NCBI GenBank assembly: GCA_000827205.1
Contig: KN832555.1
Span: 691,536-755,535, forward strand
Direction of reading: 5' to 3'
Length of the DNA stretch: 64,000 bases
Origin: Plicaturopsis crispa FD-325 SS-3
Taxonomy: Eukaryota > Basidiomycota > Agaricomycetes > Amylocorticiales > Amylocorticiaceae
The notes under the pieces were generated by a model. That model ran no database searches, was not told where the DNA came from, and saw only the letters and a program-made list of their open reading frames with translations. Positions 1-12,456 of this stretch are shown here, piece by piece (positions within the stretch are counted from its first letter, which is position 1; every line of letters begins with the position of its first letter). The position numbers and the translations under genes are program-made.

Positions 1-582
1 CCCTAAACGAAATTCCTCCAAACGAGTGCTGTCGCGATGTCGAAGGTCGATGGGTAATGGGGTTCGTCCAGTGGCTAGCGGTGCCGTCACAACCAGTGAG
101 GTCTTACGAGTGCTCGTCGATCCGTACGAGGCTTTGAACGTTCAGGATCCCAGCCAGATCACCAGATCAGATAACAGATCAAGCAGATCGAGTAAGCAGC
201 CAGAGTGCAGGATGCCCCCCTGCACCGGTGGACCTGATTATGTTGGATATCGCCTTGAAGGTTTCCTTAGATGACGCAGCAAGGGCCAGAGGGAACACGA
301 TATAATCAGGTAGAGAACAGTACAACGAGCACGCTGGCACGACACTGTGCGCTTCCGATCTCCGATCCGGATTCCCACGGTCACCTTCACCACCCGATGC
401 TCCAAATATCCCTACAGTGCATACCTCATATCTCAACCTCCGATCTACCTCATTGGATTGTGTTGAGTTTTGACGTCTACGTTCACGCAATTTGCCAGTG
501 AGCGCCTGCTGAGCGCTGACTTGCAGTGACTCGTGGACTCCGACGTGTGAACGGCGTCAACGCTTTCCATTCACCTTCTCTC
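1..582. other. Left-edge region, no gene recognised
   Basis: Only short open frames on both strands, none with a recognisable protein. It presumably holds the promoter and 5' leader of the MOSC gene that starts at 583. Confidence 0.5.
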
Positions 583-2163
583 ATGTCTTCTACATTCCTC
601 GCATCTTGTGCTGGCTGGTATCGATATCTCTCTGAGGACCCTTTCACTCTCTTGGCTGTCTTCGCAAGCCTTCTATTCCTTGCGGTTTTGCTAGTGCGCC
701 GCCCCGGAAGTGCTGGCTCTGCTGACAGCCATGCGTTAGACACGAGGATCGAACCGTGTCAGAATCTGCTCAAGGAGATTTATGTGACCAAGATACTCGT
801 GCACCCAATCAAGGTGTGGATACGATTGTCGTGGCATAGGCGCTCTCTTGTCATTTTTCAATTTCACATCTGTCATTTAGAGCTGCCGCGGGACGTCCGT
901 GGAGTCCTCGAGATATAACTCGGAGGGACTTGAGGTGAGCAGCCCTATGGACTGTACATACTGATACACACTAACAGATATCCACGACCACCCAACCCAC
1001 AACTCAGAATGATCGAATGTGGGCTATCATAGAGGGTGATAGTCACGAGATTATCACCGCTCGGAAGACCCCCAAGGTAAGCGCCTCCTCCTCTAGCAAT
1101 ACGCCTACTCGTGACCACTCAATGCCGTCCATGGCTTGATGCAGATGGTTCTGATATCACCCCGCATTCTAGCCGATGACAATTCCGCGTCTGGTGGCAT
1201 TCTCGAGGTCAACTTTCCGGACGACTCTGGATGTGAGACGTTCTCGGTGCCCTTGCACCCCAGCGAGGACGTTCTCAGTACCTGGGAAGCGTAGGAACCC
1301 TACTCGGGCTATTCAAAGCACCGTACCAAACAGCCTAATTTTTCTGAAACAGGACTGATCGTCTCTCTCTCTTCGGCCATATCATCCACGGGTACATCCA
1401 CCCGAGCATCTCACCGTCATCCCGGTCCCCGTCTGCGGTTCTCTCGCGATATTTTGACCGGCCCGTACACCTTGTGTATAAGGGGGCGCGCCAGCCCCGT
1501 CCATGTGACCCGACGGCGGCTTTTCCAGACTTAAAAGCGACCGTAAAATACCAGGATGGATATCCACTGTTGATATTATCCGAGGAAAGCTTGGCGGCGG
1601 TAGAGTCAAAAATACGGCCGCTGGTGGGCGTCCAAGGCATCGCAGACAAGTGGAAAGACGAGACACTGAAGATTGAGAGGTGAGCTGACTATCGTGGAGA
1701 TTGGCCAGGACACACATCCATTCTCGTTGAAGGTTTCGACCGAACATTGTCATCCGAGGTGAATATTATTTACGTATGTGTATCTTCCTGGCTGAACGTT
1801 GGCATTGTAGGGGCGGGTGTACCTTTTGTGGAGGACACCCTGAAGGAAATTGTGATAGGTTCCAGCCCCGCCCCTCGCATCTCCTTGGTGTCTCAGTGTC
1901 CCCGATGCTTGGTGAGTAGGAACGCAGTGTTCTCCCAGTGATCTGATAACTTATTATTCCGTCATTTGCAGTTGCCCAATGTGGATCCTCTGACTGGGAT
2001 ACGGGACGCCGCAGTGCCGTTCAAGGTGCTGATGAAGACTCGGGCCGGCGTCGATCCTGCAAGAAAGAGCGGTGCTATGCTAGGCTGTAATGCCGTTAGC
2101 CATGGGGAAGGGGTGGTGCGAGTGGGAGATCGCATACTGGTCACCGAAATAGCTGGCCGATGA
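583..2163 (+). CDS. MOSC-domain (mARC-like) molybdenum-cofactor protein, membrane anchored
   Basis: Eight exons read as a 381-residue protein: 583-813, 881-934, 1008-1076, 1145-1290, 1353-1679, 1733-1758, 1811-1911 and 1972-2163; all junctions keep frame and use GT-AG. A hydrophobic segment at about residues 20-37, followed by arginines, suggests an N-terminal anchor. Next come the MOSC N-terminal barrel (HPIKSCRGTSVE, GLENDRMW, KTPKMVLISPR, later FPDLKATVKYQDGYPLL and RFRPNIVIRG) and the MOSC domain (PFVED, then CPRCLLPNVDPLTG, then GEGVVRVGD). The Cys before LLPNVDP matches the position that binds molybdenum in mitochondrial amidoxime-reducing components. Family knowledge suggests reduction of N-hydroxylated compounds with cytochrome b5 and its reductase on an organelle membrane; the exact substrate is not inferable. 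The start is the first ATG in front of the anchor. Confidence 0.88.
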
Positions 2164-2892
2164 AAGCTCGGATAGGATCGGTAGGACTCGGTTGTAAATC
2201 TGGAGTGTCTTTCGATTGACGTTCCGCGTAGATCATGCTGTACCGCCGGAGATCGCCCATAGTAGACGCGCCCGCATTTCGTGGGCAGGATTTGTACATC
2301 TGAATCAGCCACACTCCCAGGCTTAACGCTGAGAGTCAGCGTTCCGCGCCACAAAGGAAATGAAGCAATATATATAGAGTTTGGTGGCGTCGACAGCCGG
2401 AGGCCAGTGCATCACCGGCATCTACACGAGTCACGAGTGGTGCACGCAGAGCATATGCATGGCAAGGCACACCTTTCATTTAGCAGTGGGCCAATAGCAA
2501 TAAGATGTAATATGCGAAACGAAGCGCAAGGGACGAAATCAAGGTCGGAAGTCTCCGCTGGTATCTGTTTGACCTGTGAGGCCTGTGAGGACCCAGACAA
2601 AATGCACTGTGAACGGCAAATGGACAGCAGTAACTGTACAAAAACCTTTGTTCAAAGGGGGGTGCATATATTATAATTTGCGAGCGCCGTGAGGTGGCTT
2701 AGCCAGGAGGATATGTTTTTGCTGGATATGTTTTCCGGGGAAAAACCATAAGCACGTGGAGATATAACCATTTTGGGACGGAGTGCCTGGCTGATCTGTG
2801 CTTTCCTCCGGCTTTCGACATCGTTGCGCTTTCCTCTCCATCATCTTCAACGTCGCCGCAGGCACTGTACGAACGCTGGCGGTCGCCATATT
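2164..2892. other. Intergenic region between MOSC and USP genes
   Basis: Short open frames without recognisable similarity. An AT-rich stretch (tatatatagag, about 2369) and another near 2668 are possible core-promoter or terminator sequence. I see no repeat or RNA gene. Confidence 0.4.
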
Positions 2893-5800
2893 ATGGCAAT
2901 AGCCAAATGGATCCCCTTTGGAGCCACTCAGCCTGTCTCGGTGTCCACACAAGCGGTCAAACCGCAGCCTGTGCAGGCCAGTTCGGCAGATGGAAAGCTG
3001 TTTGGCCTCGAGAATGTGAGCTTCGTCGCTGCTCGTCCAGAGGCACCAGCACTAACGCATGTTATCTTTGGGTCTGTAGTTTGGCAATACCTGGTGAGTT
3101 CCATGCTGGGTATCTATCTGGGTAGCTGCTGACGGTGTCTCCAGCTATGCCAACTCAGTTCTACAGGCCCTGTATTTTTGCAGTCCGTTCAGGGACCTCG
3201 TCATTCAGTCGGAGGATCCGTCTGCTACTCAGTCCGATGTCGACCTCTCTGCTTCCTCGGGGACACAAGGGGTGCTTCCACTGAGTTCTCCGCACGTCCG
3301 ACGGAAGCCAGAACGAAAGCGCTCGATTGCCGGGCTATCCCAAGATTCGTCTTCGCAGAACGGAAGACACTCCCTGACCCATCATACCATTCCTTCATCT
3401 CCTCCTACCCTCTTTTCTGCCCTGCGCTCCTTGTTCGTGTACATATCCACAAACCCCCAGGACAAGGGCACCGTCGCGCCTCGCGCGTTCATCGACAAGC
3501 TCAAAGAGGTCAACGAGCTTTTTCGCAGCACCATGCATCAAGATGCGCACGAGTTTCTGAACTACTTGCTAAACAAGATAGTGGAGGAAATCGAGGAGGA
3601 GCGAAAACATCACCCCGCGGACGTCGAGGATTGTGGGTATATTTTGGCGTTCACTGTCGCTCTCGAAACTCACTCCGTATGAATTAGTGTCGAGCTCCGT
3701 CGGAGCATTGTCATTCAAGGCTCCCCCCACCATAGTCACCGCTACTACAAGCTCAAACTCAGGAACTTCTCCACAAGACGCCACCTTCGTACATAGACTC
3801 TTTGAAGGTGTTTTGACAAGTGAGACGCGCTGTCTGACGTGTGAAACCGTGCGTCGTGTTCTGAATTGCCTTTATTATACCCGACTTAAACGATTACTAT
3901 AGGTCTCATCGCGCGACGAATCGTTTCTAGACCTGTCGATAGACATTGAGCAGAACTCCAGTGTTACTGCGTGTCTACGACAGTTCAGTGCGAGCGAAAT
4001 GCTTTGCCAGAAGAATAAATTCTTCTGTGACTCCTGTTGCGACCTACAGGAAGCGGAAAAGCGGTGAGCTTCGCGCCACAATATTCAAGCATATGTGTTC
4101 ACGGCATTTGATTACAGGATGAAAGTCAAGAAGCTCCCAAACGTTCTCGCTCTTCACCTCAAGCGGTTCAAATATCAAGAGGACCTCGGCAAGTATATCA
4201 AGCTTGCTTACAGAGTCGCTTTCCCGTTCGAGCTTCGGCTGTTCAATACCGTCGATGACGCTCCGGACGCCGACCGGCTATACGAACTTTTTGCTATCGT
4301 AGTGCACATCGGAGTGTGAGTACTTGCACTCGAAGGATTTCCAGGTGTTTCTGATCGCAGAATCTGACTTCCAACCTGCATATCTCAGCGGACCACACCA
4401 TGGACACTACGTCTCAATTATCAAGACAGTCGGCAGTTGGCTTGTGTTTGACGACGACACAGTTGAGTCTATCAAGGAGAGCGAGATCCCTCGGTATTTT
4501 GGTGACTCGAACTCCGGCTCCGCGTACGTCCTATATTATCAGGCCGTCGATATCGACCTTGCCGGGCTCGGCATACACACTCCCATCCCAGAACCCAAAG
4601 AGCAACCGCTCTCGGACCCGCCCGCCGAGCCCCCAGCATCGCCACGTCCCCCAGTTCCTGCACACCCCCCTGGTCTCGGTGAGGACGGCGACTCATCCGA
4701 ACACAGCGAGCCACCCTTCCCTATCACGCCAGCATCTCAGCAGTCTCCTGTGCTAGTATCCTCGGAGAAAACCCCACCACGGAAGATCCCGGCTCAGCCT
4801 CTAACAGTAAGTGTAACGTCCACCGACGACACTACGACTTCTTCGTCTGCAACGGGTGACCATCGGCCCCCGTCTCCTCCCGCTAGTCCTGCTAGTAGCG
4901 GCGACAAAGGTGGCCTCTTCAGGTCCTTACGTCACACGCATTCGACGAAGGTTAACCTCAACTCGCCGCTGGAGAAGCGGAAGTCGGCTACTACGAGATC
5001 GGGGCGCCCGGCCACGTCGACTGGAATCCCTTCGTCACCTACGGACCCACCGCCGCTGCCGTCAACTCCGAACGGCAAGGAAAAGTCCAAAGAGCCCGAA
5101 AGGAAGCCCAGCGGGTGGTTTAAACGCCGAAGCAAACGTCCAGAGACTGCGCACGATGGTTCTTCGAACAACCTCTTATCGTCCTCTGTCAGCGACAGTA
5201 GTACACTCCCACCATCTCCCGTATGGTCGCGGAATGCTGGCCATTCCTCGAAAGCGTCTCCGGAGACAAATGGTCATCGGGCATCGACCAACGCGGCACT
5301 ACTAAGTGCCCTATCGTCAACACCGTCGTCCCCCATCTCTTCCAGCCCGAACAAGCTCCGAGATACTGGACATAATCGGGCAAACGGACATGAGAACCAC
5401 TCGACCGACTCCCCCATCGCGACGTCTTCGTCGTCTGGCTCTACAGTGCCATCTGCCGTATCCTTAGACTTCCCTCAGCATACGCTCTCACCAATACCAG
5501 GCTCTCCTCCCGGTTCGCAGCTGAAACCCCCTCCACGCAATCCGGCTCGTCCTCCGCCTGGTGCTTTGAGGAGCAAATTGAAAGAATTTCCCTCTTCCCC
5601 GACCATAGCTCAAAGGCCCTCGACTGCGGGTGCAGCGACAGGCCGTTCACAAGCTTTGAAGGCCTCACAGCCTTCTGTGCCTATCCCCCCTCTCCCGGCC
5701 ACACCGTTATCGCTTTCTCAATCACAACCTGTACGGCGGGCTCAACATCAAGAGCCCATGAGTCCTACTTTCAAGCGGCAATCAGCCGATAGTCATGACA

Positions 5801-6096
5801 GACCTTCGACGTCCCATGGAGTTGGCGGCGGCCTCCAGAGCCCCTCTATCACTGCTTCCAGCAGCGGTAGTTCTACACCTTTCAAACGGGCCTCTAGGAA
5901 ACTCAGCCTCACTGCCCCCTTGCTTGGCTTTGGGAGGAAGGACAAGGAGAAGGACAGAGAGCGGGAGAAAGAGAAGGAGGACCGGAGGCATGAAAAGGAA
6001 AAAGCCAGGGTGGCCAGCCGAAACAACGACATAGGCTTTGAGCACCTTCCTCCTAGCGCCTTCAACCCGTTTACAATGGGAAACTCGCGGATATAA
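2893..6096 (+). CDS. creB: Ubiquitin carboxyl-terminal hydrolase, USP12/USP46-CreB type
   Basis: Seven exons give 950 residues: 2893-3015, 3080-3093, 3145-3632, 3688-3848, 3903-4063, 4118-4315 and 4389-6096. The Cys box is FGLENFGNTCYANSV with catalytic Cys46; its codon is split by the second intron. Two CxxC pairs of the finger region follow (RCLTCET and FFCDSCC), then [17 protein letters not shown]. The His box is GPHHGHYVS (His388), with acidic residues at 403-405. Orthologs (yeast Ubp9/13, Aspergillus CreB, human USP12/46) remove ubiquitin with WD-repeat partners; CreB acts in carbon catabolite regulation. The catalytic domain ends near residue 425. A tail of about 500 residues rich in Pro, Ser and Thr follows, ending in a charged Lys/Glu/Arg stretch, and is probably disordered. 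Exon 6 to 7 gives HIGVGPHHG, where relatives usually have HIGSGP, so that junction is slightly less sure. Confidence 0.93.
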
Positions 6097-6251
6097 TACC
6101 TGTAGTGTATCTTTACCCCTCGGACTAATTGCTATTTGCTGACCAGTTCCCCCTCTTTATTCCTTTCGCATCTTGCATATGTTTCTATATCTTCTCGTTG
6201 GACGTACTACACCCATTATCCTACATTCGACGCACCAACACCCCATACGAT

Positions 6252-8579
6252 TTATGTTGCTGTAATGTATTCATTATCATGACAAGGGAAGATCTCGCTT
6301 GTGCGCATGAAAGTCGACCCATTTGGTCGGTTATTGATCCTGCATCTCCACGTCAATGTGGGGTAGTGGAACGGGTAAGCGCTGGCCATCTTGTGCTGTT
6401 TGCATCTGGGGTTAGTTATCCTCGGACATGCATGAAAAATAGGGCACGCACACAGACTCGGGGACCCGGAATAGTCCAGGATCCAAACACGTTGATCGCC
6501 TTCCATGGCGATACACAGTCTCCCGATGGTCTCGTCCCATGCCATCGCGGTGACCCCGCGACCCTGTCTCCTCAAGGACCGCAAAGCACTGGGAATCTTC
6601 GTCTTCACCATGCGCTGGGGCCTGCTCGGCTTCCGATTCCGCATGACGATCTGTGGCTCGCCGGCCTCCTCGTCCCCGCTGAGGTCCCACTCCTCTTGAG
6701 GACCAAGCGGAACCTGAACCTGCCTATGAGGTATATTGTAGCACCAGATGGTGCTTATCGGGGGCGCATCATGTGCATCCAGGCGGCGCGGGAGCGTGTA
6801 CACCACCGCACGATGCGTTCCCGGGAGTACATACGGGATGACTCCGTTCCCGAAGAAGTAGTCGAATTCGAGATCCAGATTCTGCAGAGTGTACGGACGG
6901 GACTTTGGGTGCGAGCTAGGCCAGATCATGCAGTGGCGCGACCTTTCGAGCTGGTCCGTGTCGGCTTTGCAATGGTAGAAGATGGAGATGGCAGGGATCT
7001 TTGCGGTAACGCTACTCCGGGCAGAGAATCCACTGCGCAGGTCGACCTCGGGGTCGGAGATCTGGAAATCCGTGATGGCATGAGAGTTAAGCAATAGACT
7101 CAACCTCCTGGATTCGATAGGGCTGAATTTGTAGTGCGTTTTGCCTGGAGGCGCGCCGGCATCTGGCGGTGGTATATTGAAGATCTGCGCCAGGTATACA
7201 GGAAGGCGACGAGAGTCACCAATGTCAGGCTGGTTGACTTGACGGATTACAAGTACTTGGTTTTGGTTCGGGAGAACACGATAAGCGCGAATCGTATTTT
7301 CCTATAGACGCAATCACACCATATGTCAGTACGATAAATGAAAAAAAGGCAGGTCTCACTGTGTTGGGATAATTCAGCGCTCGCTTGCATTGCAGTATCG
7401 CCGTGTAGCCGTTGTGAAGATTCGCGAAAAGCAGGCTTTCGGGATGTTGGATGGCGCAGAGGTGTGGCATCCCCGATATGTTGACCAACGAGATTTTTCC
7501 CAGCCGTAAGGCACTGCGAATGACATGGACATATCGGAAGGGTGCGTTTTCCTCTAGCGAGATCATGAAGTGCTCCCATGAGCTCGGCAGGTTTCGGGTT
7601 TCCCCCAGCCTCTCAAGTGCTGCGAGAGAGGTGTGTAGAATGAAACACTTATACTTGAATGGGATGTCGTCGCCTACATCCGGCATTGTACTGAAATTTG
7701 CCGGATCGATACTGCATGATGTTTGTGTAAGCATGCATCGATTGACGAAAGATTACCTCCAGAGGATAAAGAACTGACCCAGTTATATGCCGATCCTTAG
7801 AACTCAGATGTCTTGTGAGGAACGCAGTCGTGATTCCCTCGACACCCTTGATAGTCATATATCGTGCCTGCACGTCATATGCCTGCGTTGGGGTGAACAT
7901 CCTCGCGAGTTCGATGGGGTCGCGCGTCGGGCGGTCCAATATGCAGATCATCAGGGGAAATCGCTGAGCCGCCTCATCGCGCCCGGAGGCTACGAGGTAT
8001 TTCCCACCAGGCAGGACGCACATAGACTGCACCTCCCCAGCAACGGCCATTTGCTGGACTTTGAGCGCACGCGGACTCATGCTCGCGCGCAAGTTGTCGT
8101 CTAAAGTGATGGCGCGCATGACTAGCCTCTCCGCCTAGTGGGTGAGAACGCAGCGTAAGCACGCGTAGTAATGTATAGAAGAGCAGATCCATGATTTATG
8201 TGCACACCTCTAGTGATGTGAGACGGCCAAATGTATAACGCGCCGTCGGCGGGAGGGGCGGGAGCGGGATGCTCATGAGCCGCAAAAACCGTTTCCAAAT
8301 AACAGGCTGGTGCGTTATGTAGTAATAAAATTTGTTGACCTAGAATTTTCGAGACATGCCCATTAAACATTGTAGTGCCCGCAAACAAGCACTGTCAAGA
8401 CGTACCCGACGCATTGCCATGATCTCCTCGACCCTCAAGTACGCGAAAACGTGGTCGACCAAGATATCGTACGAAAGCGTGTCCAGAGGTGGTTTGGTGT
8501 TCGTGGGCATCGTCCGAGAATTGAGAACGTCCCTGAGAGACGTGAACATCGTGTCTGCGAGCGAGTAGAAAGCCGACAT
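6252..8579 (-). CDS. F-box protein of a basidiomycete expanded family
   Basis: Five exons on the minus strand: 8579-8406, 8339-8208, 8134-7779, 7711-7360 and 7301 down to about 6252. Phases agree at each junction. The first exon holds the F-box (LDTLSYDILVDHVFAYL, then MAMRRV). After it come VIWKRFLRLMSIPLPPL, ERLVMRAITLDDNLR and LLPGG-like CVLPGGKYLVASGRD, the last resembling a propeller blade repeat; this order is typical of large agaricomycete F-box families. The protein would act as an SCF ubiquitin-ligase receptor with an unknown target. The last exon is open to 6252, so the true stop or a further 3' intron is uncertain; the usual length would end nearer WILDYSG (about 6470). Acceptor 7712 was preferred to 7691 because a CTTAC-like branch site lies just upstream. 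Confidence 0.82.
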
Positions 8580-9004
8580 GGCGCCAATGGGACCTGGGGT
8601 GGATTAGAGTTGAGGGTGCTTGCTGAGCTTTACGGGTCCCGTATATAAGAGTGGGCGTAGCAACGCATTTCCAGAGTCCGCTGTAGCGCCTGTACTTTGT
8701 GTTCGTTGTATTTTTCCTGATAAGTCGGCATTGCGGTGGTGAACAACGCTGTCAGGTCGAAAAGAAAGCCGAGCAAGAGAAACGACTACAAGACTTGCCA
8801 AATTCGGAACGGAATAACGGGACCAAATTCGTTTCAGGCCCACGGGCCCTGGCGAGCGCACGCCACACGTCGCAGCATTAGCAGAACAGAGGCTTGACAG
8901 AGGCAAACAAAAACCATATATCGGTTTTGTGAGTAAAGTTATAGTAGTCAGTATTAATCAATTCACTGGCACAAACATTCAAAATACATGTTTCTCTACG
9001 AGAT
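8580..9004. other. Intergenic region upstream of the F-box gene
   Basis: About 425 bp between the F-box start codon and the stop of the quinone oxidoreductase, both on the minus strand. It should hold the F-box promoter; no coding similarity or repeat seen. Confidence 0.4.
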
Positions 9005-10367
9005 CTACTCCGAGACCTTCACGACGAGCTTCCCCGTAGTCTTTCCGCTGGTCAAGTCCTTCTGCGCCTGCTGCACGGCCTCAGCAGTGAACGGATACTC
9101 GGCAAATATCCTGATCTTCAAGACGCCTTCCTCGATCAGACCATATATCTTTTTCCCGTAGTAGGACACCTCCTCCGGGGTGAACGCATAGTTTGCCATA
9201 CTGGAGGAAGGCGAATTCAGGAGCAGTCGTTTGGAGAGAGGGATCATGGAACGTACGTTGGGCGAACAATCTTGATATTCTTCGCGACTAACTTGAGGGG
9301 CGAGAAGGGAGGGACGGCACCCGATGCGTTTCCGACGCAGACGATGGTTCCCTTCCGCTTGATGAACTCGAAGTTGGCCTCAAATCTGGCAATGCAAGAA
9401 TGAGAGCGACGCAGACGACAAATGATGAGCAGCGTACGTGTCTTTGCCTACACCGTCGAAGACCGCATCGACGCCCTCGCCGTTAGTGATCTCCAGAACC
9501 CGCTTCGCGACATCCTCATCCTTGTACAAAATGACGTGATCAGCGCCATTCGACTTTGCCAACTCCGCCTTTTCGGGCGTGGAGGTGGTGCCGATGACGG
9601 TCGCGCCCTTGTACTTGGCGTACTGCGTAAAGAGGAGCCCAAGGCCACCAGCGAGGGTGTGCACGAATACTACGTCGCCCTTCTTGACGTTGTAGGCCTC
9701 GTCCATGAAGGACACGGCGGTGAGCGACTGTACGAGGGATGCTGCACCGACTTTCGTAGAGATGGATGCGGGGAGGGGGATGGCGGTACTCCATGGCACT
9801 GAGATGTATTCTGCGTGCGTGCCTCGAGTGTACTGTCCTGTTTTCAATAATTTGGAATATACAAAACAAGTGCTTTCACTCACGACTGCCACTTTGGACC
9901 CAGGCTCGTACCCTCGTTTCTTGTACTCCTCGCTGCTCAAGGTGGCACTGTCGGAGGGAAGACCAACAACCACACCAGCCGTTTCCGATCCCATGATCGC
10001 GGGGAATTCCTGCAGAGGATACAATCCCGACCTTGCGCAAGGCATGAGCGCGGTTACACAAGGCACTAGCTATGCAAATGCGCACCTGAAGTAAGTGTCG
10101 ATGAAATTGACACCAGCATATTGGACCTGGGAACGATTAGCCGGCGTTGAGCGTGTAGCAGTGCTCACGCACCTTGATCACGACATGATCGGGGTCGACT
10201 TTAGGGAACGGCTGCGCGGTCTTCTCGAGTACCTCGAAGCCTCCCGTCTTTGCAATTGTGATAGCCTGCACGGTCGATGGAAACGCAGACATCCTGAGTG
10301 TGGGTGCGGTAGAGAAGTGGCGTGCGAGCTGTGTTACTCTGCGAACAGGCAAAGAAAACATGGGCAT
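9005..10367 (-). CDS. NADPH:quinone oxidoreductase (zeta-crystallin family, Zta1-like)
   Basis: Six exons encode 367 residues: 10367-10173, 10126-10086, 10031-9884, 9832-9438, 9385-9257 and 9200-9005. Motifs of the MDR superfamily without zinc are present: VQYAGVNFIDTYFR, SGLYPLQEFPAIMGSETAGVV, AEYISVPW, VHTLAGGLGLLFTQYAKYKGA (Rossmann glycines), GVDAVFDGVGKDT and a C-terminal KLVVKV. Such enzymes reduce quinones by one-electron transfer from NADPH. The first 25 residues are rich in Arg and Ser with no acidic residue (MPMFSLPVRRVTQLARHF), and a second ATG (MSAF) lies just behind, so a mitochondrial form and a cytosolic form could come from two starts. The third intron (9883-9833, 51 nt) is a multiple of three without stops; leaving it in would add 17 residues before the conserved YTRGTHAEY. 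Confidence 0.92.
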
Positions 10368-11245
10368 AGGTAGGCTGAAGGAGACCTAACGAAGGTCCTT
10401 ACAGTGTACAAGTGTCCTGCTGGCGAGGTAGTAAAAGACGAAAATATCCGAGAGCAATATGTGGGCAATATGTACGCACTGATGTATTAGTAAAGTCGGT
10501 CGGGCAACGCAACTCAGGCTGTCGCCGAACCGAAGGAGTGCGCACCGGCCACATGGTTTGCTATATATGCGGGGCCCCAAGGTCGCCAAGAATTTACGGT
10601 GCTTACATGTTGTTCTTCTCCTTCATGGTCTCGCTGATAATTTTCATCTTGTTGGATCTGCTGTCTAGAGATTCTACGCGCACCGAGTTGCACTCTGTCG
10701 AAATCGTACGCGAGGATATCAGGATGCGCAGGACGAAACCCACAGTCTAAGTCTAACAGCGCAGGCAGTGAGGCCATCATTCCCTCGCCGCTGTGCTCGG
10801 AACGACCGACTTTTCAATGTTTCCAGAGGCCCGAAGTCCAGGTTTCTTTCGTGTCATGAGGAGGAGAACCCAGGCGTCTTGAACACTCGAATACAACTCC
10901 GGGGCAGACATAGCAGGCGACCCCGGGGCCCGAAATGATCAGTCATTTCTGACATGTACCCTATGGCAAACCTTTAGGTGTCTCCTGCGTTGAGGCCCAC
11001 CTACCACTGTTTCCATCTTGGGTTTTCTCGCGACCATCATACCGCCATTCAATATGTCATGATCCATCCAAAATCCGCGCGCACATCTTCATCCTCGAAA
11101 CGTCAAGAGAGTTGTGTCTTACTCAGTGACCATCAGTGCGCCTCAGCAGAATTGGTCATTTCCGTCGCCCGTGGTGCAGCCTTATAAGAAGAGCTATATA
11201 TGTCGACGCCAGTGACCGATATTTACCCCCTAAACACCGGAAACC
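10368..11245. other. Divergent intergenic region (quinone reductase / SDR)
   Basis: About 880 bp between two divergently transcribed genes. A plus-strand frame (10412-10750) could encode a hydrophobic helix, but it has no similarity I know. Otherwise nothing supported; probably promoter DNA. Confidence 0.4.
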
Positions 11246-12330
11246 ATGCCTTCGTACGTCGTAGTGGGAGCATCTCGAGGAATTGGTGTGAGTCGATCTT
11301 CTAACTCATATCAGTTATCACGGAGTACTCACAATCTTTTAAAGCTTGGATTTGTCCAGCAACTGAGCGCATCTCCGGAAAACGAAGTATTCGCGATAGT
11401 GCGAAGCACAGGCACATCGCCAAAATTGCTATCATTGGCAGCAGAGAAGAAGAACATCCATGTCCTACAAGCCGATGTCGGTGACTCCCAGGCGCTAAAG
11501 GCACGTTTGTACTTTCACGTCGCGTTTCCCAGATTAATTACCGTGGAAAATTAGGTCGCCGCTGACGCCGTCTCACTGAAAACTGGAGGGACGCTAGATG
11601 TCCTCATTAACAACGCAGCACTCATAGACAGGGACAGGGCACACTTGAGCTTGGATGAATAGTCAGTGTACTAAGATGAAATAGCCCCCGTTTATTACTC
11701 AACGTCGCAATACAGCCCCGAGGATTTCTTGGAGCAAGACCTCCAGTCGTCGGTACGCTGCCTCTGACCCAAGAAAATTCTGCCGGCTAACAAACCATCT
11801 TTCCAGTTTGATATCAATGTAATCGGCGTCATTCGCTCGATAAACGCGTTCCTACCCCTCCTCAAAAAGGGCGCCACCAAGAAAGTCATCACGCTGACCT
11901 CCGCTCGTGGCGTCGTCGACTTCACCCTTGAAGTCGGCCTACCCGACGCGGGCCCGTACTCCATTTCCAAAGCCGCGCTGAATATGGCGAATGCCAAATA
12001 CGCGGCGAGATTCCGGGACGAAGGGTTTGTCTTCCTGGCGATCTCCCCCGGTTCCGTGGACACGACGGACGGGGCCAAGCTACAGCGTGAGTTCCCTTCT
12101 CTTAAATGGTTTTGACACTTTGCCTCGGAGTCCTGAAAATATACGCGTCGCCAGAGAAATCAGCGGTCGCAAGTACCGTCATGGCCAAGGTCCTCGCTGT
12201 GAACCCGAACTTTGCAGGTCCGCAGACTGTCGAGGAGTCCGTTGGGCTGATGCTGAAGCTGGTTGATGCGGCGACGGGCGCGGACAATGGCAAGATCATA
12301 TCTCACCACGGAGACAACAATTGGCTGTAG
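11246..12330 (+). CDS. Short-chain dehydrogenase/reductase (C-factor/sniffer-like)
   Basis: Six exons, 273 residues: 11246-11287, 11345-11500, 11555-11661, 11716-11752, 11807-12086 and 12131-12330. The Rossmann start is YVVVGASRGIG (TGxxxGxG type), then LQADVGD and DVLINNAA, and the active site is SYISK-like: PYSISKAALN gives Tyr and Lys four apart. ISPGSVDTTDG follows. The order fits classical NAD(P)-dependent SDRs; the substrate cannot be read. Intron 2 (11501-11554) starts with GC rather than GT (AAG/GCACGT) but ends with AG; the frame and the SDR alignment support this GC-AG intron. Intron 5 is only 44 nt. Confidence 0.88.
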
Positions 12331-12456
12331 GATACATGACCCGGTCCCACACAGGTCCTACTTACAGAGAAGCTACATGTACAACAGGTGTATGAACGAC
12401 GTACAAAGCTGTCCGAAGCATATAAACATAAACGTTCATCGTGACGGTCCCCCAAA

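Noticed and set aside
6129-7097. 322-codon plus-strand frame
   Set aside because: Antisense shadow of the last exon of the F-box gene.
10412-10750. 112-codon frame with one hydrophobic helix
   Set aside because: Isolated, no similarity, lies in a divergent promoter region.
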